Below are positions 1 to 7,504 of a DNA stretch of 64,000 nucleotides, piece by piece; position 1 is the stretch's first letter; every line of letters begins with the position of its first letter. The translations under genes were made by a program, and so were the position numbers. This stretch comes from Thalassolituus sp006212115. GTDB taxonomy: Bacteria; Pseudomonadota; Gammaproteobacteria; Pseudomonadales; Oceanobacteraceae. The stretch lies in assembly GCF_040372045.1 (NCBI RefSeq), contig NZ_BAABWH010000004.1. One strand, 5' to 3'. The notes under the pieces are model-generated. The model ran no database searches. It was not told the DNA's origin and was given only the letters and a program-made list of their open reading frames with translations.

Positions 1-17
1 CTAAACAACATTCAACC

Positions 18-47
18 TCTCAGTGGCTTCATTTGAGGCCTCTGAGA
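18..47 (+). other. Intercistronic hairpin before the tube gene
   Basis: The bases form a stem (TCTCAG, a T-T mismatch, GGC) paired with (GCC, T, CTGAGA) around a 10-base loop, just upstream of the first tube-protein gene. There is no T-run after it, so it is not a typical terminator. Stem-loops between structural genes of phage-tail type operons can stabilise the downstream mRNA, but that role is only inferred here. Confidence 0.3.
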
Positions 48-66
48 CTTAAGAAGGAATAACACC

Positions 67-528
67 ATGGCACAGTTTCGCGAAACCCCATACGGCGTTT
101 TTAATTATCTGGTTAACCTGGACGATGGCACGGAAGGCGAAGTTGCTGGAGGCTTCTCGGAAGTCTCCGGATTGAATGCAGAAGTCACCGTCGCCGAATA
201 TCGAAACGGAAATGCATCAGTCAATTACGTCAGCAAAGTTGCCGCGCTGCACAAAACCGGCGACGTCACCCTTAAGCGTGGCGTCATAGGTGCAGGCAAT
301 ATTTACGAGTGGCTTGAAGAAGTGCGCGGCGGCAACGTGATGTCGAAGCGTGACGTTACCATCAAATTAAAAAACGAGGACCCAACCAGCTCAGCGGCGG
401 TCGTTACCTGGAAACTGCGCGGTGCAATGCCAATCAAGTGGACTGGGCCAACGCTGACGGCCAAGGGCGGTAGCGACGTCGCAATGGAAGAACTCGTATT
501 GTCAGTCGAGCACATCGAGCAGGAATAA
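67..528 (+). CDS. eCIS inner tube protein (gp19/Afp1-like)
   Basis: This 153-aa protein belongs to the T4 gp19-like phage tail tube family (Pfam T4-like tail tube, Afp1/Pvc1). Such proteins stack as hexameric rings to build the inner tube that is driven into the target. Family hallmarks visible are the early FSEVSGL segment (residues about 32-38), the VTLKRGV segment (about 67-73) and a late WKLRGAMPIKWTGP-type strand. The length fits the usual 145-165 aa. The ATG follows a good ribosome site (AAGAAGGAAT). A second tube protein is encoded at 2028-2561. The gene opens the visible part of the injection-system operon, and the main sheath gene probably lies just upstream of the window. Confidence 0.9.
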   Translation: MAQFRETPYGVFNYLVNLDDGTEGEVAGGFSEVSGLNAEVTVAEYRNGNASVNYVSKVAALHKTGDVTLKRGVIGAGNIYEWLEEVRGGNVMSKRDVTIKLKNEDPTSSAAVVTWKLRGAMPIKWTGPTLTAKGGSDVAMEELVLSVEHIEQE

Positions 529-535
529 GCCGCAG

Positions 536-2035
536 ATGATGCAGGATTTACTGGCACGACGTATTCAACTCACCCCCAGACCGCAGAACGACACCGTTCT
601 GCCTCTGGAAGTTGCCATGCTCGGACATTGCCCGGGGCGAGTTCGCCCCGAGCGATTACTCGCACTCGGTGACGCACTGAATACGATTCGACAGGCAGGC
701 TATGGCGAGCGGCTTTCACAGATTGAAGTGAATCCAGACAGCGCATCTCTGTATCACCTGCCACTGCCACTTCACTCGGCGTCTGAATTTCACGATATTT
801 TTCCCGATGCTGGGAGAAAACGGACCATTTACCGGAGCTCATTAGCCGGCAATCTTGCTTGGCTCGCACCCTGCGTTGATGACTTTTTTGCCAACGGTGG
901 TCACAGACTCTGGGTGGTTGTAATTCCCGAAGAGGAAGCCCAACAAGGTTTCTTCGCATCCGAACATACTGATCTGACTGACCCCAACACGCTTACGGGA
1001 ATCGCGACCCTTATGACCGTGCCTGCAATTGGTGCTGTCTGTCTGCCGGATCTTGAGCGCCTTCAAATTCCCGCTCGCTTACCTGATATTCCGCGCGTGC
1101 GTCTGGACAATCCAGAGCCAACATTTTTGCTGTGCACACAATCTCTGGATGACGATCACCGGGAGCGGCGAAGTGAGCGCGAAATGGCGCTGGATGATTT
1201 ACCGGAGCCCCTTCATTTTCAGAAGCTTCTCCGTGAAATACTGCATTGGCTTACTCGCTACCGCCCTGATATGCAGTGCCTGCTGACCCTGCCCTTGGCC
1301 TACGCAAATGAAGTCGACAGCCCGGACGCAGATCCAGCTGCACTCGAATTGTTGAGTAGCATGCAGCTTTCTGAATCTGCCCACTATTTACGTCAGATTC
1401 AGTTCGTCTACCCCTACGTACGCGGACAGGGGCGGGCTCTGTTATCACCTGTCGGCTTGCTAGCCGGGAAGCAAGCGGCCACCGCCAAAGTATCCGGACC
1501 ATGGCGATCCATTGCGGGGCAGCCGCTGATTTCCAAAAACCTGCCCTACCCGCGGATGAAACGTGCCGAGGTCGTCAGGCTGAGGGAAGAACCAGGTATC
1601 TCAATACTGGAATTGCGCAACAATCGAGTTGAGCTCGACGACGAAAGGCTGTGCGTTCCAGCCCTGCCCGCCGATGATTATCGCCACGCGTCGAGTCTTG
1701 AACGATTTGATGGATATCGTACTGCTGAATTAATGCGACTGATGGGATACCTGCGTCGTCAACTGCGACAATTTGGCGAACAGTTGGTATTTAACTCAGA
1801 CGTTAACGACCCCAGGCCTCGGCTCCTGATTGAACATTTTCTCAAGCAACTCTGGCAGCGAGGTGCGCTCCGCGGGGAAAGATCAGAGCACGCTTTCAGC
1901 CTGCGCCAGATACCGGCCGGAGAGAGCACCCTACTGCTGGAGATAGAAATCGCACCGGCGCTGCCCATTGATCGAATCCGTCTGACATTCACAAACTCCG
2001 GAGCCGACTGGCAAACGGAGGTACAGAATGTCTAA
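536..2035 (+). CDS. Divergent sheath-like eCIS protein
   Basis: This 499-aa protein is probably a minor, baseplate-proximal sheath protein of the Afp4 kind. The fold signature is weak at the N-terminus. The segment FFANGGHRLWVVVI (residues about 117-130) resembles the sheath 'FF.NGG..YVVRV' element. The C-terminal part (about 400-480) has the LRRQLRQFGEQLVFNSDVND and FLKQLWQRGALRG elements, like the sheath C-terminus that links adjacent subunits. It sits between two tube-protein genes, as sheath genes do in Afp/PVC loci. The 3' end overlaps the next start by 8 bp. Sheath identity rests on these partial motifs plus position; a structural search would decide it. An alternative is a baseplate-collar protein. 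Confidence 0.6.
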   Translation: MMQDLLARRIQLTPRPQNDTVLPLEVAMLGHCPGRVRPERLLALGDALNTIRQAGYGERLSQIEVNPDSASLYHLPLPLHSASEFHDIFPDAGRKRTIYRSSLAGNLAWLAPCVDDFFANGGHRLWVVVIPEEEAQQGFFASEHTDLTDPNTLTGIATLMTVPAIGAVCLPDLERLQIPARLPDIPRVRLDNPEPTFLLCTQSLDDDHRERRSEREMALDDLPEPLHFQKLLREILHWLTRYRPDMQCLLTLPLAYANEVDSPDADPAALELLSSMQLSESAHYLRQIQFVYPYVRGQGRALLSPVGLLAGKQAATAKVSGPWRSIAGQPLISKNLPYPRMKRAEVVRLREEPGISILELRNNRVELDDERLCVPALPADDYRHASSLERFDGYRTAELMRLMGYLRRQLRQFGEQLVFNSDVNDPRPRLLIEHFLKQLWQRGALRGERSEHAFSLRQIPAGESTLLLEIEIAPALPIDRIRLTFTNSGADWQTEVQNV

Positions 2036-2561
2036 GCCCGTTGCTGATGTATTTGTTCCCTTTCGCTTTAAGGTCAACCTGTACGACTCCGAACAGAATA
2101 CCCTGCTGTGCTCGGGAAAATTCAGTGAAGTAAGCGGTTTCGAATTAACGATGGAACCCAAAACTTTTCAGGAAGGTGGACGTAATTGGGGTGAAATTCA
2201 CCGTTCTGGCCAGACGAAGTTCGCTCCTATGACACTCAAGCGTGGCGTTACCAGTGTGAATGACTTGTGGAGCTGGTTTGACGCAACTACGCGTGGTGCC
2301 AATTACGGCTATCGACTGAGTGGAGAAATTATCGTTCTCGGACATCAGACGAGCGACGGTAAAGATAACCCAGTCATGACCTGGAAACTGACCGGAGTAA
2401 TGGCAACCAAGTTTAAAGGGCCCGATTTAAATTCCACTGCTAGTCAGGTTGCAATCGAAGAAGTCCAACTGGTTCACGAGGGACTGGAACTCGAGCGCGA
2501 AAAACAATCGGACGAGCAATCTTCCGGTGCGGACGCTGGTCGTCAGGGAGTCACTCCATGA
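2028..2561 (+). CDS. Second eCIS tube protein (Afp5-like)
   Basis: This 177-aa gp19-family protein is related to the product of 67-528, with matching FSEVSGFELTMEPKTFQEGG (residues about 31-50), MTLKRGVTSVNDLWSWF and MTWKLTGVMATKFKGPDLN segments. In Afp/PVC particles a second tube protein (Afp5/Pvc5) forms the ring that joins the tube to the baseplate, and the gene order here fits that role. It has an extra charged C-terminal tail (residues about 158-177, rich in E, Q, S and D) that is missing from the first tube protein. The start overlaps the preceding gene by 8 bp and the end overlaps the next by 4 bp (ATGA), which suggests translational coupling. Confidence 0.88.
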   Translation: MSKPVADVFVPFRFKVNLYDSEQNTLLCSGKFSEVSGFELTMEPKTFQEGGRNWGEIHRSGQTKFAPMTLKRGVTSVNDLWSWFDATTRGANYGYRLSGEIIVLGHQTSDGKDNPVMTWKLTGVMATKFKGPDLNSTASQVAIEEVQLVHEGLELEREKQSDEQSSGADAGRQGVTP

Positions 2562-3484
2562 CGGCACCAGAACGCGGAAAACTCATCCCCGTCACAGGAA
2601 AGAATGACGAACCGGACATGGAGAATGCGATCGATGTCCAGTTCAACCCAGTTACGTTAAAAATAAACCTATCGAATACGCTGAAGGCCAGCGAGCAAAG
2701 TGGTAGCAGCAGCGCCGCTCAATTTGTTGAGAAAAGTTCATCCAGCCTGAGTCTGGAGCTGATTTTTGATACTACACGTAAAGAAGAAGATTCCGGCTAC
2801 GAACAAGGTTCGGACGTTCGTAACCTGACTGGAGAAATTGCAACTCAGTTTATCCAGCCAGAAAAGTCTGGTAGCGATATGAAAGCACCAAAGCGCTGCT
2901 TATTTCAGTGGGGCGCGTTTGAGTTTATCGGGATGATCGAAAGCTACGATGAAACGCTCGATTACTTCTCACCAGGCGGAACACCTCTCAGGGCTAAACT
3001 GGCGCTAAAGCTTAAGGAAGATCGCTTTCAATTCCGGCAGACCAAGGATTTCTCTGACCCGACGAAACCCGCCGTACCGAGTTTATCTCCCCGAGGGCAA
3101 GACAAAGAGCCCGAGGCTGGTCCGGATACAGACGACCAAGGTAATCAGGATGGCACTGAGCCGCCAGCAAAACCAAATCCTAAAGAACAGGAAACGGAAC
3201 CCGTTCCCGGACCGAGCGAAGGAAAAAATAATTGGCGTGAAACCGCCGAGTACAACGGTATAGAAAATCCACGTATGCCGGGTGTCTCGATGCTGGCAAC
3301 GCCTACGCCGGACTGCCAACCACGCGCAGGGGTCTCTGCTGCGTTGAAGGGGGCCGTCCAGTTGAATGCCAGTATGAATGTAAATCTGAATACCAGTCTG
3401 GGTGGAAAGCTCGATACCGGAGTGGATGCAACCGCTTCGATAAAATCACGAATTAAAGTCGATACCGGAGTTGGGTTTGAATAA
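2558..3484 (+). CDS. CIS_tube/Afp7-like hub protein with partial LysM
   Basis: This 308-aa protein matches the contractile injection system tube/LysM family (Afp7, T4 gp53/54-like region). These proteins connect the tube-initiating rings with the hub. The N-terminal domain (residues about 1-165) starts with a PVTGK...VQFNPVTLKINLSNTL pattern and ends in LKLKEDRFQF, as usual for the family. A Pro/Glu/Asp-rich linker follows (about 168-222). After it comes NNWRETAEYNGIENPR (about 223-238), which looks like only the second half of the LysM-type module usual at this place. The last 50 residues are rich in Ala, Asn, Ser and Gly and are not recognised. The DUF5908 gene follows 32 bases downstream. 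Confidence 0.82.
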   Translation: MTAPERGKLIPVTGKNDEPDMENAIDVQFNPVTLKINLSNTLKASEQSGSSSAAQFVEKSSSSLSLELIFDTTRKEEDSGYEQGSDVRNLTGEIATQFIQPEKSGSDMKAPKRCLFQWGAFEFIGMIESYDETLDYFSPGGTPLRAKLALKLKEDRFQFRQTKDFSDPTKPAVPSLSPRGQDKEPEAGPDTDDQGNQDGTEPPAKPNPKEQETEPVPGPSEGKNNWRETAEYNGIENPRMPGVSMLATPTPDCQPRAGVSAALKGAVQLNASMNVNLNTSLGGKLDTGVDATASIKSRIKVDTGVGFE

Positions 3485-3516
3485 ATACGCGTCGATATTT
3501 GCAATAAGGGGGAACC

Positions 3517-3681
3517 ATGCCCGTCATTATTGAAGAGGTGATCGCTGATGTCCCCGCGACGCCAGCACAAAGCGCTGCAGATCTGCCGCCGTCTCAACAG
3601 GCTGTACCTCCGATGGCAGAGGATCTTCTGCGCCTGTTGGAAAAACAACAACAGCGCCAACAACGCTTAAAGGTGGATTAA
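3517..3681 (+). CDS. Small DUF5908 (Afp6-like) protein
   Basis: This 54-codon gene begins MPVIIEEVIADVPATP and ends in a charged helix, LLRLLEKQQQRQQRLKVD. The start has a strong ribosome site (AAGGGGGAACC), and the stop lies 5 bp before the next gene, whose own ribosome site is inside this reading frame. Size, the MP-I-I-E-E-x-x-I opening, the Gln/Arg-rich C-terminal helix and the position between the Afp7-like and Afp8-like genes match the DUF5908 family (Afp6/Pvc6), short proteins kept in many eCIS loci with no settled function. It is short enough to be skipped by length-limited gene callers. Confidence 0.75.
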   Translation: MPVIIEEVIADVPATPAQSAADLPPSQQAVPPMAEDLLRLLEKQQQRQQRLKVD

Positions 3682-3686
3682 TTACG

Positions 3687-4739
3687 ATGGCAATTCCTGA
3701 GGCGTTTTACAGCAGTGCTCCGGCGATCAACGTCAATGGCGAAATGCGCGAAGACTTAAGTGACGCGATTGGCAGTATGGTGGTCAATCTCGGACTCAGC
3801 GGCTGCGCTCATGCGGAATTACAAATCAATAACTGGGGGCTCGCTCAGGATGCCCAGGAACCAGACTTTCTGTTCAGCGATATATTGCCCGGAGCAGAGA
3901 TTGAAATTCATATCGGTCAGCCGGAACCGGAGCTTATATTTACTGGCGAAATCACTGCGGTCGAGGAAGAGTATGGTCAGGGTGCGCCTCAACTGACACT
4001 ACTCATGCAAGACAAGCTGCATCACTTAGCTCGCTATCGCCGGAGCCAGGCGTGGGAAGAGCAATCACCGGACGATATCCTGCAAAGTATCGCCAGTGAT
4101 GCGGGACTGCAGAGTGACGTTCAGATTTCGTCTATCACGGATACTTGGCATCAGATTAATGAAAGCGACCTTGCCTTTGTCCTGCGACTTTGTCAGCGCT
4201 TCGATATTTCACCACGCCTCGACGGTTCAACTTTACGTGCTCGTCCAGAATCGCAAGACAACGCTCCAGTTCTGCTGGATGTACAGGACAATATTTTACA
4301 GCTCAGATTATTAGCCGACCTGAATCACCAGATAACCGGCTCAACCACAATGGGCTACAACCTCACCAATGCGGAGGCCGTCAATTTTGACAGCGACAGC
4401 CTGGCACCTGCACCAACGGAAACATCCGCCGCAGACACCTTGAATGAGTTGAGCTGGGACGGCAACGAAACGTTACCTCATCCATTTGCGCGCTCTCAGG
4501 CAGAAGCTGAAGCGTACGCAAAAGCGCACTTTCAACGACAAGCCAAGCGCTTTATTTCGGGTGAGATTGCCTGTCAGGGAATGCCTGAGCTGACATCCGG
4601 GCGGGAAGTCGAGCTGAGTGGCGTATCTCCCAGGCTACTCGGGAAATATCAGGTTGTGCACTGCACTCACAAATTTAATCGACGCGCTGGCTTTGAAACC
4701 CACCTTAAAGTCAATAAAGCTGACTGGAGTACGCAATGA
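3687..4739 (+). CDS. Phage late-control gpD-like hub (Afp8 N-terminal part)
   Basis: This 350-aa protein belongs to the phage late control gene D / VgrG N-terminal family (T4 gp27-like). It should form the trimeric hub that adapts the six-fold tube to the three-fold spike. Visible traits are the LPGAEIEIHIGQPEPELIFTGEITAVEEEYGQG segment (residues about 70-102, given in part), the LARYRRSQAWEEQSPDDIL stretch typical of gpD, and a central AFVLRLCQRFDISPRLDG element. In Afp/PVC this domain is fused to the OB/spike part; here the spike is the separate next gene, overlapping by 4 bp (ATGA). The ribosome site AGGTGG lies inside the DUF5908 gene. Confidence 0.87.
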   Translation: MAIPEAFYSSAPAINVNGEMREDLSDAIGSMVVNLGLSGCAHAELQINNWGLAQDAQEPDFLFSDILPGAEIEIHIGQPEPELIFTGEITAVEEEYGQGAPQLTLLMQDKLHHLARYRRSQAWEEQSPDDILQSIASDAGLQSDVQISSITDTWHQINESDLAFVLRLCQRFDISPRLDGSTLRARPESQDNAPVLLDVQDNILQLRLLADLNHQITGSTTMGYNLTNAEAVNFDSDSLAPAPTETSAADTLNELSWDGNETLPHPFARSQAEAEAYAKAHFQRQAKRFISGEIACQGMPELTSGREVELSGVSPRLLGKYQVVHCTHKFNRRAGFETHLKVNKADWSTQ

Positions 4740-5374
4740 ACACGCACTCCACCGGACAGTTACAAGCACTGCAAATAGCACAGGTTATTGATAATCAAGA
4801 CCCGGACCGACGTGGACGGATAAAAGTCAGAATGCAGGCAAACTCATTGGAACTCTGGGCCAGTGTCGTTGTGCCATCCGCTGGTCAGGATTATGGCACT
4901 AGCTTCTTACCGCGCCTTGATGAAATCGTTGTCGTCAGCTTTATCAGTCACGACATGCCAATGATTCTGGGCAGTGTCTGGCAAGGTGCAGAAAGCCAGC
5001 CAGAAGAAGCGACGGCCGTCGAAGAAAAATACACAGTAAAAACGCCCTCAGGTACCGTCTTCGAATTCAGCGACAACGAACCGAAGGCCTCGCTAACGAC
5101 ACGCTCGGGCTACAACATCACCATCGATGAAAGCAGTGGTGGCGAGGTGCGTATCGAGCGAGGAACACAAACTATCACACTGGGCACGTCAAGCATCGAT
5201 ATTGATAGCTCAGGGCCGGTCAATATCAATGCCGCCACCGTTAACGTCAGTGCGTCTATGGTTCAGGTCGACGCTGGCATGTCTAAATTCAGTGGCGTCG
5301 TACAATGCGACACCATTATTGCCACCTCCGTAGTAGGTACAACCTACACGCCAGGTGCCGGAAACATCTGGTGA
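4736..5374 (+). CDS. gpV/gp5-like baseplate spike protein
   Basis: This 212-aa protein is a phage baseplate assembly protein V / T4 gp5-type spike. The N-terminal OB-fold domain (residues about 5-85) holds IAQVIDNQDPDRRGRIKVRM and SFISHDMPMILGSVWQG, both typical of gpV. The rest (about 100-205) is a run of short alternating strands such as TITLGTSSIDIDSSGPVNIN, as expected for the triple-stranded beta-helix needle. With the preceding gpD-like protein it replaces the single VgrG/Afp8 chain. I see no PAAR (Afp10-like) tip gene in the window, so the tip may be this protein's own C-terminus or a protein encoded elsewhere. Confidence 0.87.
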   Translation: MNTHSTGQLQALQIAQVIDNQDPDRRGRIKVRMQANSLELWASVVVPSAGQDYGTSFLPRLDEIVVVSFISHDMPMILGSVWQGAESQPEEATAVEEKYTVKTPSGTVFEFSDNEPKASLTTRSGYNITIDESSGGEVRIERGTQTITLGTSSIDIDSSGPVNINAATVNVSASMVQVDAGMSKFSGVVQCDTIIATSVVGTTYTPGAGNIW

Positions 5375-5387
5375 GGAGGCTTAAATA

Positions 5388-7097
5388 ATGATGAATAAAC
5401 AACACACACTACATGATATAAAGCTCCAACCAACTTTTTTCGAGAATGGCCAGCACGCTACTCTTTTACGCTATCTCGATCCTGATTTTATTAACCGCTT
5501 CCAGCAAGATATTCAGCAACAACGGTTTAACGCGATTCAGTTTGGCCGCTGGCTGGAAGAAGAACGTCATAGTCAACATGACCAGCACCCAGTGCTCAGA
5601 CTTCCGACTCACCGGGCATTCCACCTGATCTGCTGTGAAGTTATCTGCCATCGCCCTGGCTTTCCCGCCCTGGACCCGCAAAAAATCCGCTCTGCCGGGT
5701 TTGTGATTCGCAAAGAGAAACCCCAGGGCCAACAAGCCTGGATTATAGAAGAGGGCGAAGCGGTCGGTTGGCAGAGTCGCCAGAAACCAACAGCCGATCC
5801 AGACATCAATCGACGACTATGCCCGAATGGTCTTTTGCAGAAACGCAGTCTCTCGCCGGTGTTCAGTGGCGAAGAAGTCCATCCACTTCATCCTATCGCC
5901 GTGAAAGACAGTAAAGGAAAGTGCCGCACTCTGCTGTTTGGTTATGTCCCTCTCGGGGGCTTCTACTACGAACGCAGTGTGCAATTTGATAACAGCGATG
6001 TAGAAGACATTAACCAATTGGCGATTGCCAACCTGCCCTGGCCATTCGGCTATGCCGATGGAACAAACAAGACGTGGGACTCTGAACGGGATCGTATTCA
6101 GATTAACCGTGGGCGCCCGACTCCTGCACTGGCTGAATTACTGATGCAATTGGTGCATCGCTATCACCTTGGCGAGCATGACAGACCAGATAATCAAGCA
6201 TTGGAAACGCTGTGCGACCAGATATATTTTTATGACCCTGACGCCTGGATGCGTTATCCGATGTATCTGCCGAAGATGCAGAAAATGCGCACAGGCATGC
6301 ATAATCCATTTGATTTCTCCAGAGCGGAACTCATCCCGTACTACCGCACCACCAGCCTGATCGATTATCTACGCGACTGCTTTGCCGATAAAGAGGACAA
6401 CCCATTAGTACGCTGGGCAGCTCAAGTTGGTGACATGGCTGACGCCGTAGGTGGGTTAGATCGTCTCGGAAGTATCCCGGCGCTGCCAGCACATAATGGC
6501 CAAGGCAGCCTTAGCGACTCGCTGGCCTTTACAGAGAGTCAGGCGGAATCGATACGCTCAACATTGGGGCAACGTCTGCGCAATCTGACTCTGGCGACAT
6601 CACAGGAAATTCCATTACCAAAATTCGCCCAAGGGCCTGATGATCTGTTCCGCATTATTCCCTTCGTAAGATCCGAGAATGATGATCGTCATGAACAGAT
6701 TACGTGGGCAGACAAGAACTGCCAGTCAACTTTATTCCGGGTCGCCGCGACCTTTGATCCGGAGGCCAGCCGCCCTTCACTGATTCCAATGCCGTCGCTA
6801 CGGGACCTTAAACGTGGGCTGGCAAAAGGCGCTAGCATTCTTACCCCCGGCGACACCTTCTCGTTGGTTAATTCTCTTAAATTCAAAAAAGGCATCAGCG
6901 AAGACACCGTGAGCGGAAACTTCGATCTGGGTGCTGGTATTCAGTGGATTTGTTCATTCAGTCTGCCGGTGATCACGATCGTCGCCATGATCCTCTTAAT
7001 GATCATGGTGTCACTGCTGAATATTATTTTCTTCTGGATGCCGTGGGTAAAAGTCTGCCTGCCGTTCCCGAAAATGCCAAAAGGATCTGATGGATGA
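5388..7097 (+). CDS. eCIS-associated protein with membrane-spanning C-terminus
   Basis: I cannot name a characterised family for this 569-aa protein. It lies between the spike and gp25 genes with a strong ribosome site (GTGAGGAGG), so it is an integral part of the locus. The soluble part carries LRLPTHRAFHLICCEVICH (residues about 71-89) followed by PGFPALDPQKIRSAGFVIRK, a pattern I associate with uncharacterised eCIS-linked proteins. The C-terminus (residues about 519-553) is very hydrophobic, long enough for one or two transmembrane helices, and ends in a short basic/proline tail. No signal peptide is visible. It could anchor the particle to a membrane or act as a membrane sensor that triggers firing; both are inferences. 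The end overlaps the gp25 gene by 4 bp. Confidence 0.7.
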   Translation: MMNKQHTLHDIKLQPTFFENGQHATLLRYLDPDFINRFQQDIQQQRFNAIQFGRWLEEERHSQHDQHPVLRLPTHRAFHLICCEVICHRPGFPALDPQKIRSAGFVIRKEKPQGQQAWIIEEGEAVGWQSRQKPTADPDINRRLCPNGLLQKRSLSPVFSGEEVHPLHPIAVKDSKGKCRTLLFGYVPLGGFYYERSVQFDNSDVEDINQLAIANLPWPFGYADGTNKTWDSERDRIQINRGRPTPALAELLMQLVHRYHLGEHDRPDNQALETLCDQIYFYDPDAWMRYPMYLPKMQKMRTGMHNPFDFSRAELIPYYRTTSLIDYLRDCFADKEDNPLVRWAAQVGDMADAVGGLDRLGSIPALPAHNGQGSLSDSLAFTESQAESIRSTLGQRLRNLTLATSQEIPLPKFAQGPDDLFRIIPFVRSENDDRHEQITWADKNCQSTLFRVAATFDPEASRPSLIPMPSLRDLKRGLAKGASILTPGDTFSLVNSLKFKKGISEDTVSGNFDLGAGIQWICSFSLPVITIVAMILLMIMVSLLNIIFFWMPWVKVCLPFPKMPKGSDG

Positions 7098-7489
7098 CGC
7101 TCCGTACTCCAGTACCCAAAATAATCAGCTGGCCACTCGGTGCCATCGGCACGGATGGCAGTCTGAGCTGGTCGGAAAATGACAACAGTATTCGCGAGAA
7201 TATGCTCAATATTCTTTTGACGCGCCCGGGTGAACGTATACAGCGTCCGGAATTCGGCGCTGGCCTGCTCAAATTTATCCACCAGCCAAATAACGAAACA
7301 ACGCGAAATCTGATCGCTGGCGTTGTTAAAAAGTCTCTGTCCGTGTGGGAAACACGCGTACAGATAGACGGTGTCGATGTTACACCTGCTAAGGACAGTC
7401 TGGCCGAAGTGCACATCAATATTCGCTATCGCTTACGACATAACCAGACCCCAGCATCTCTGGGGTTACGCCTGAATCTGGGCGTATAG
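7094..7489 (+). CDS. GPW/gp25 baseplate wedge protein (Afp9-like)
   Basis: This 131-aa protein is of the GPW/gp25 family. gp25 is the wedge component at the sheath-baseplate junction and starts sheath polymerisation; the same fold is TssE in type VI secretion. The visible motif is MLNILLTRPGERIQRPEFGA (residues about 37-56), which contains the conserved acidic/Arg-rich 'LL..PGER...PEFG' core. It ends with a beta-rich segment (RYRLRHNQTPASLGLRLNL). The length is normal for the family. The ATG overlaps the stop of the preceding gene (ATGA). Confidence 0.9.
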   Translation: MTLRTPVPKIISWPLGAIGTDGSLSWSENDNSIRENMLNILLTRPGERIQRPEFGAGLLKFIHQPNNETTRNLIAGVVKKSLSVWETRVQIDGVDVTPAKDSLAEVHINIRYRLRHNQTPASLGLRLNLGV

Positions 7490-7504
7490 GGAGGATATCC
7501 GGCT

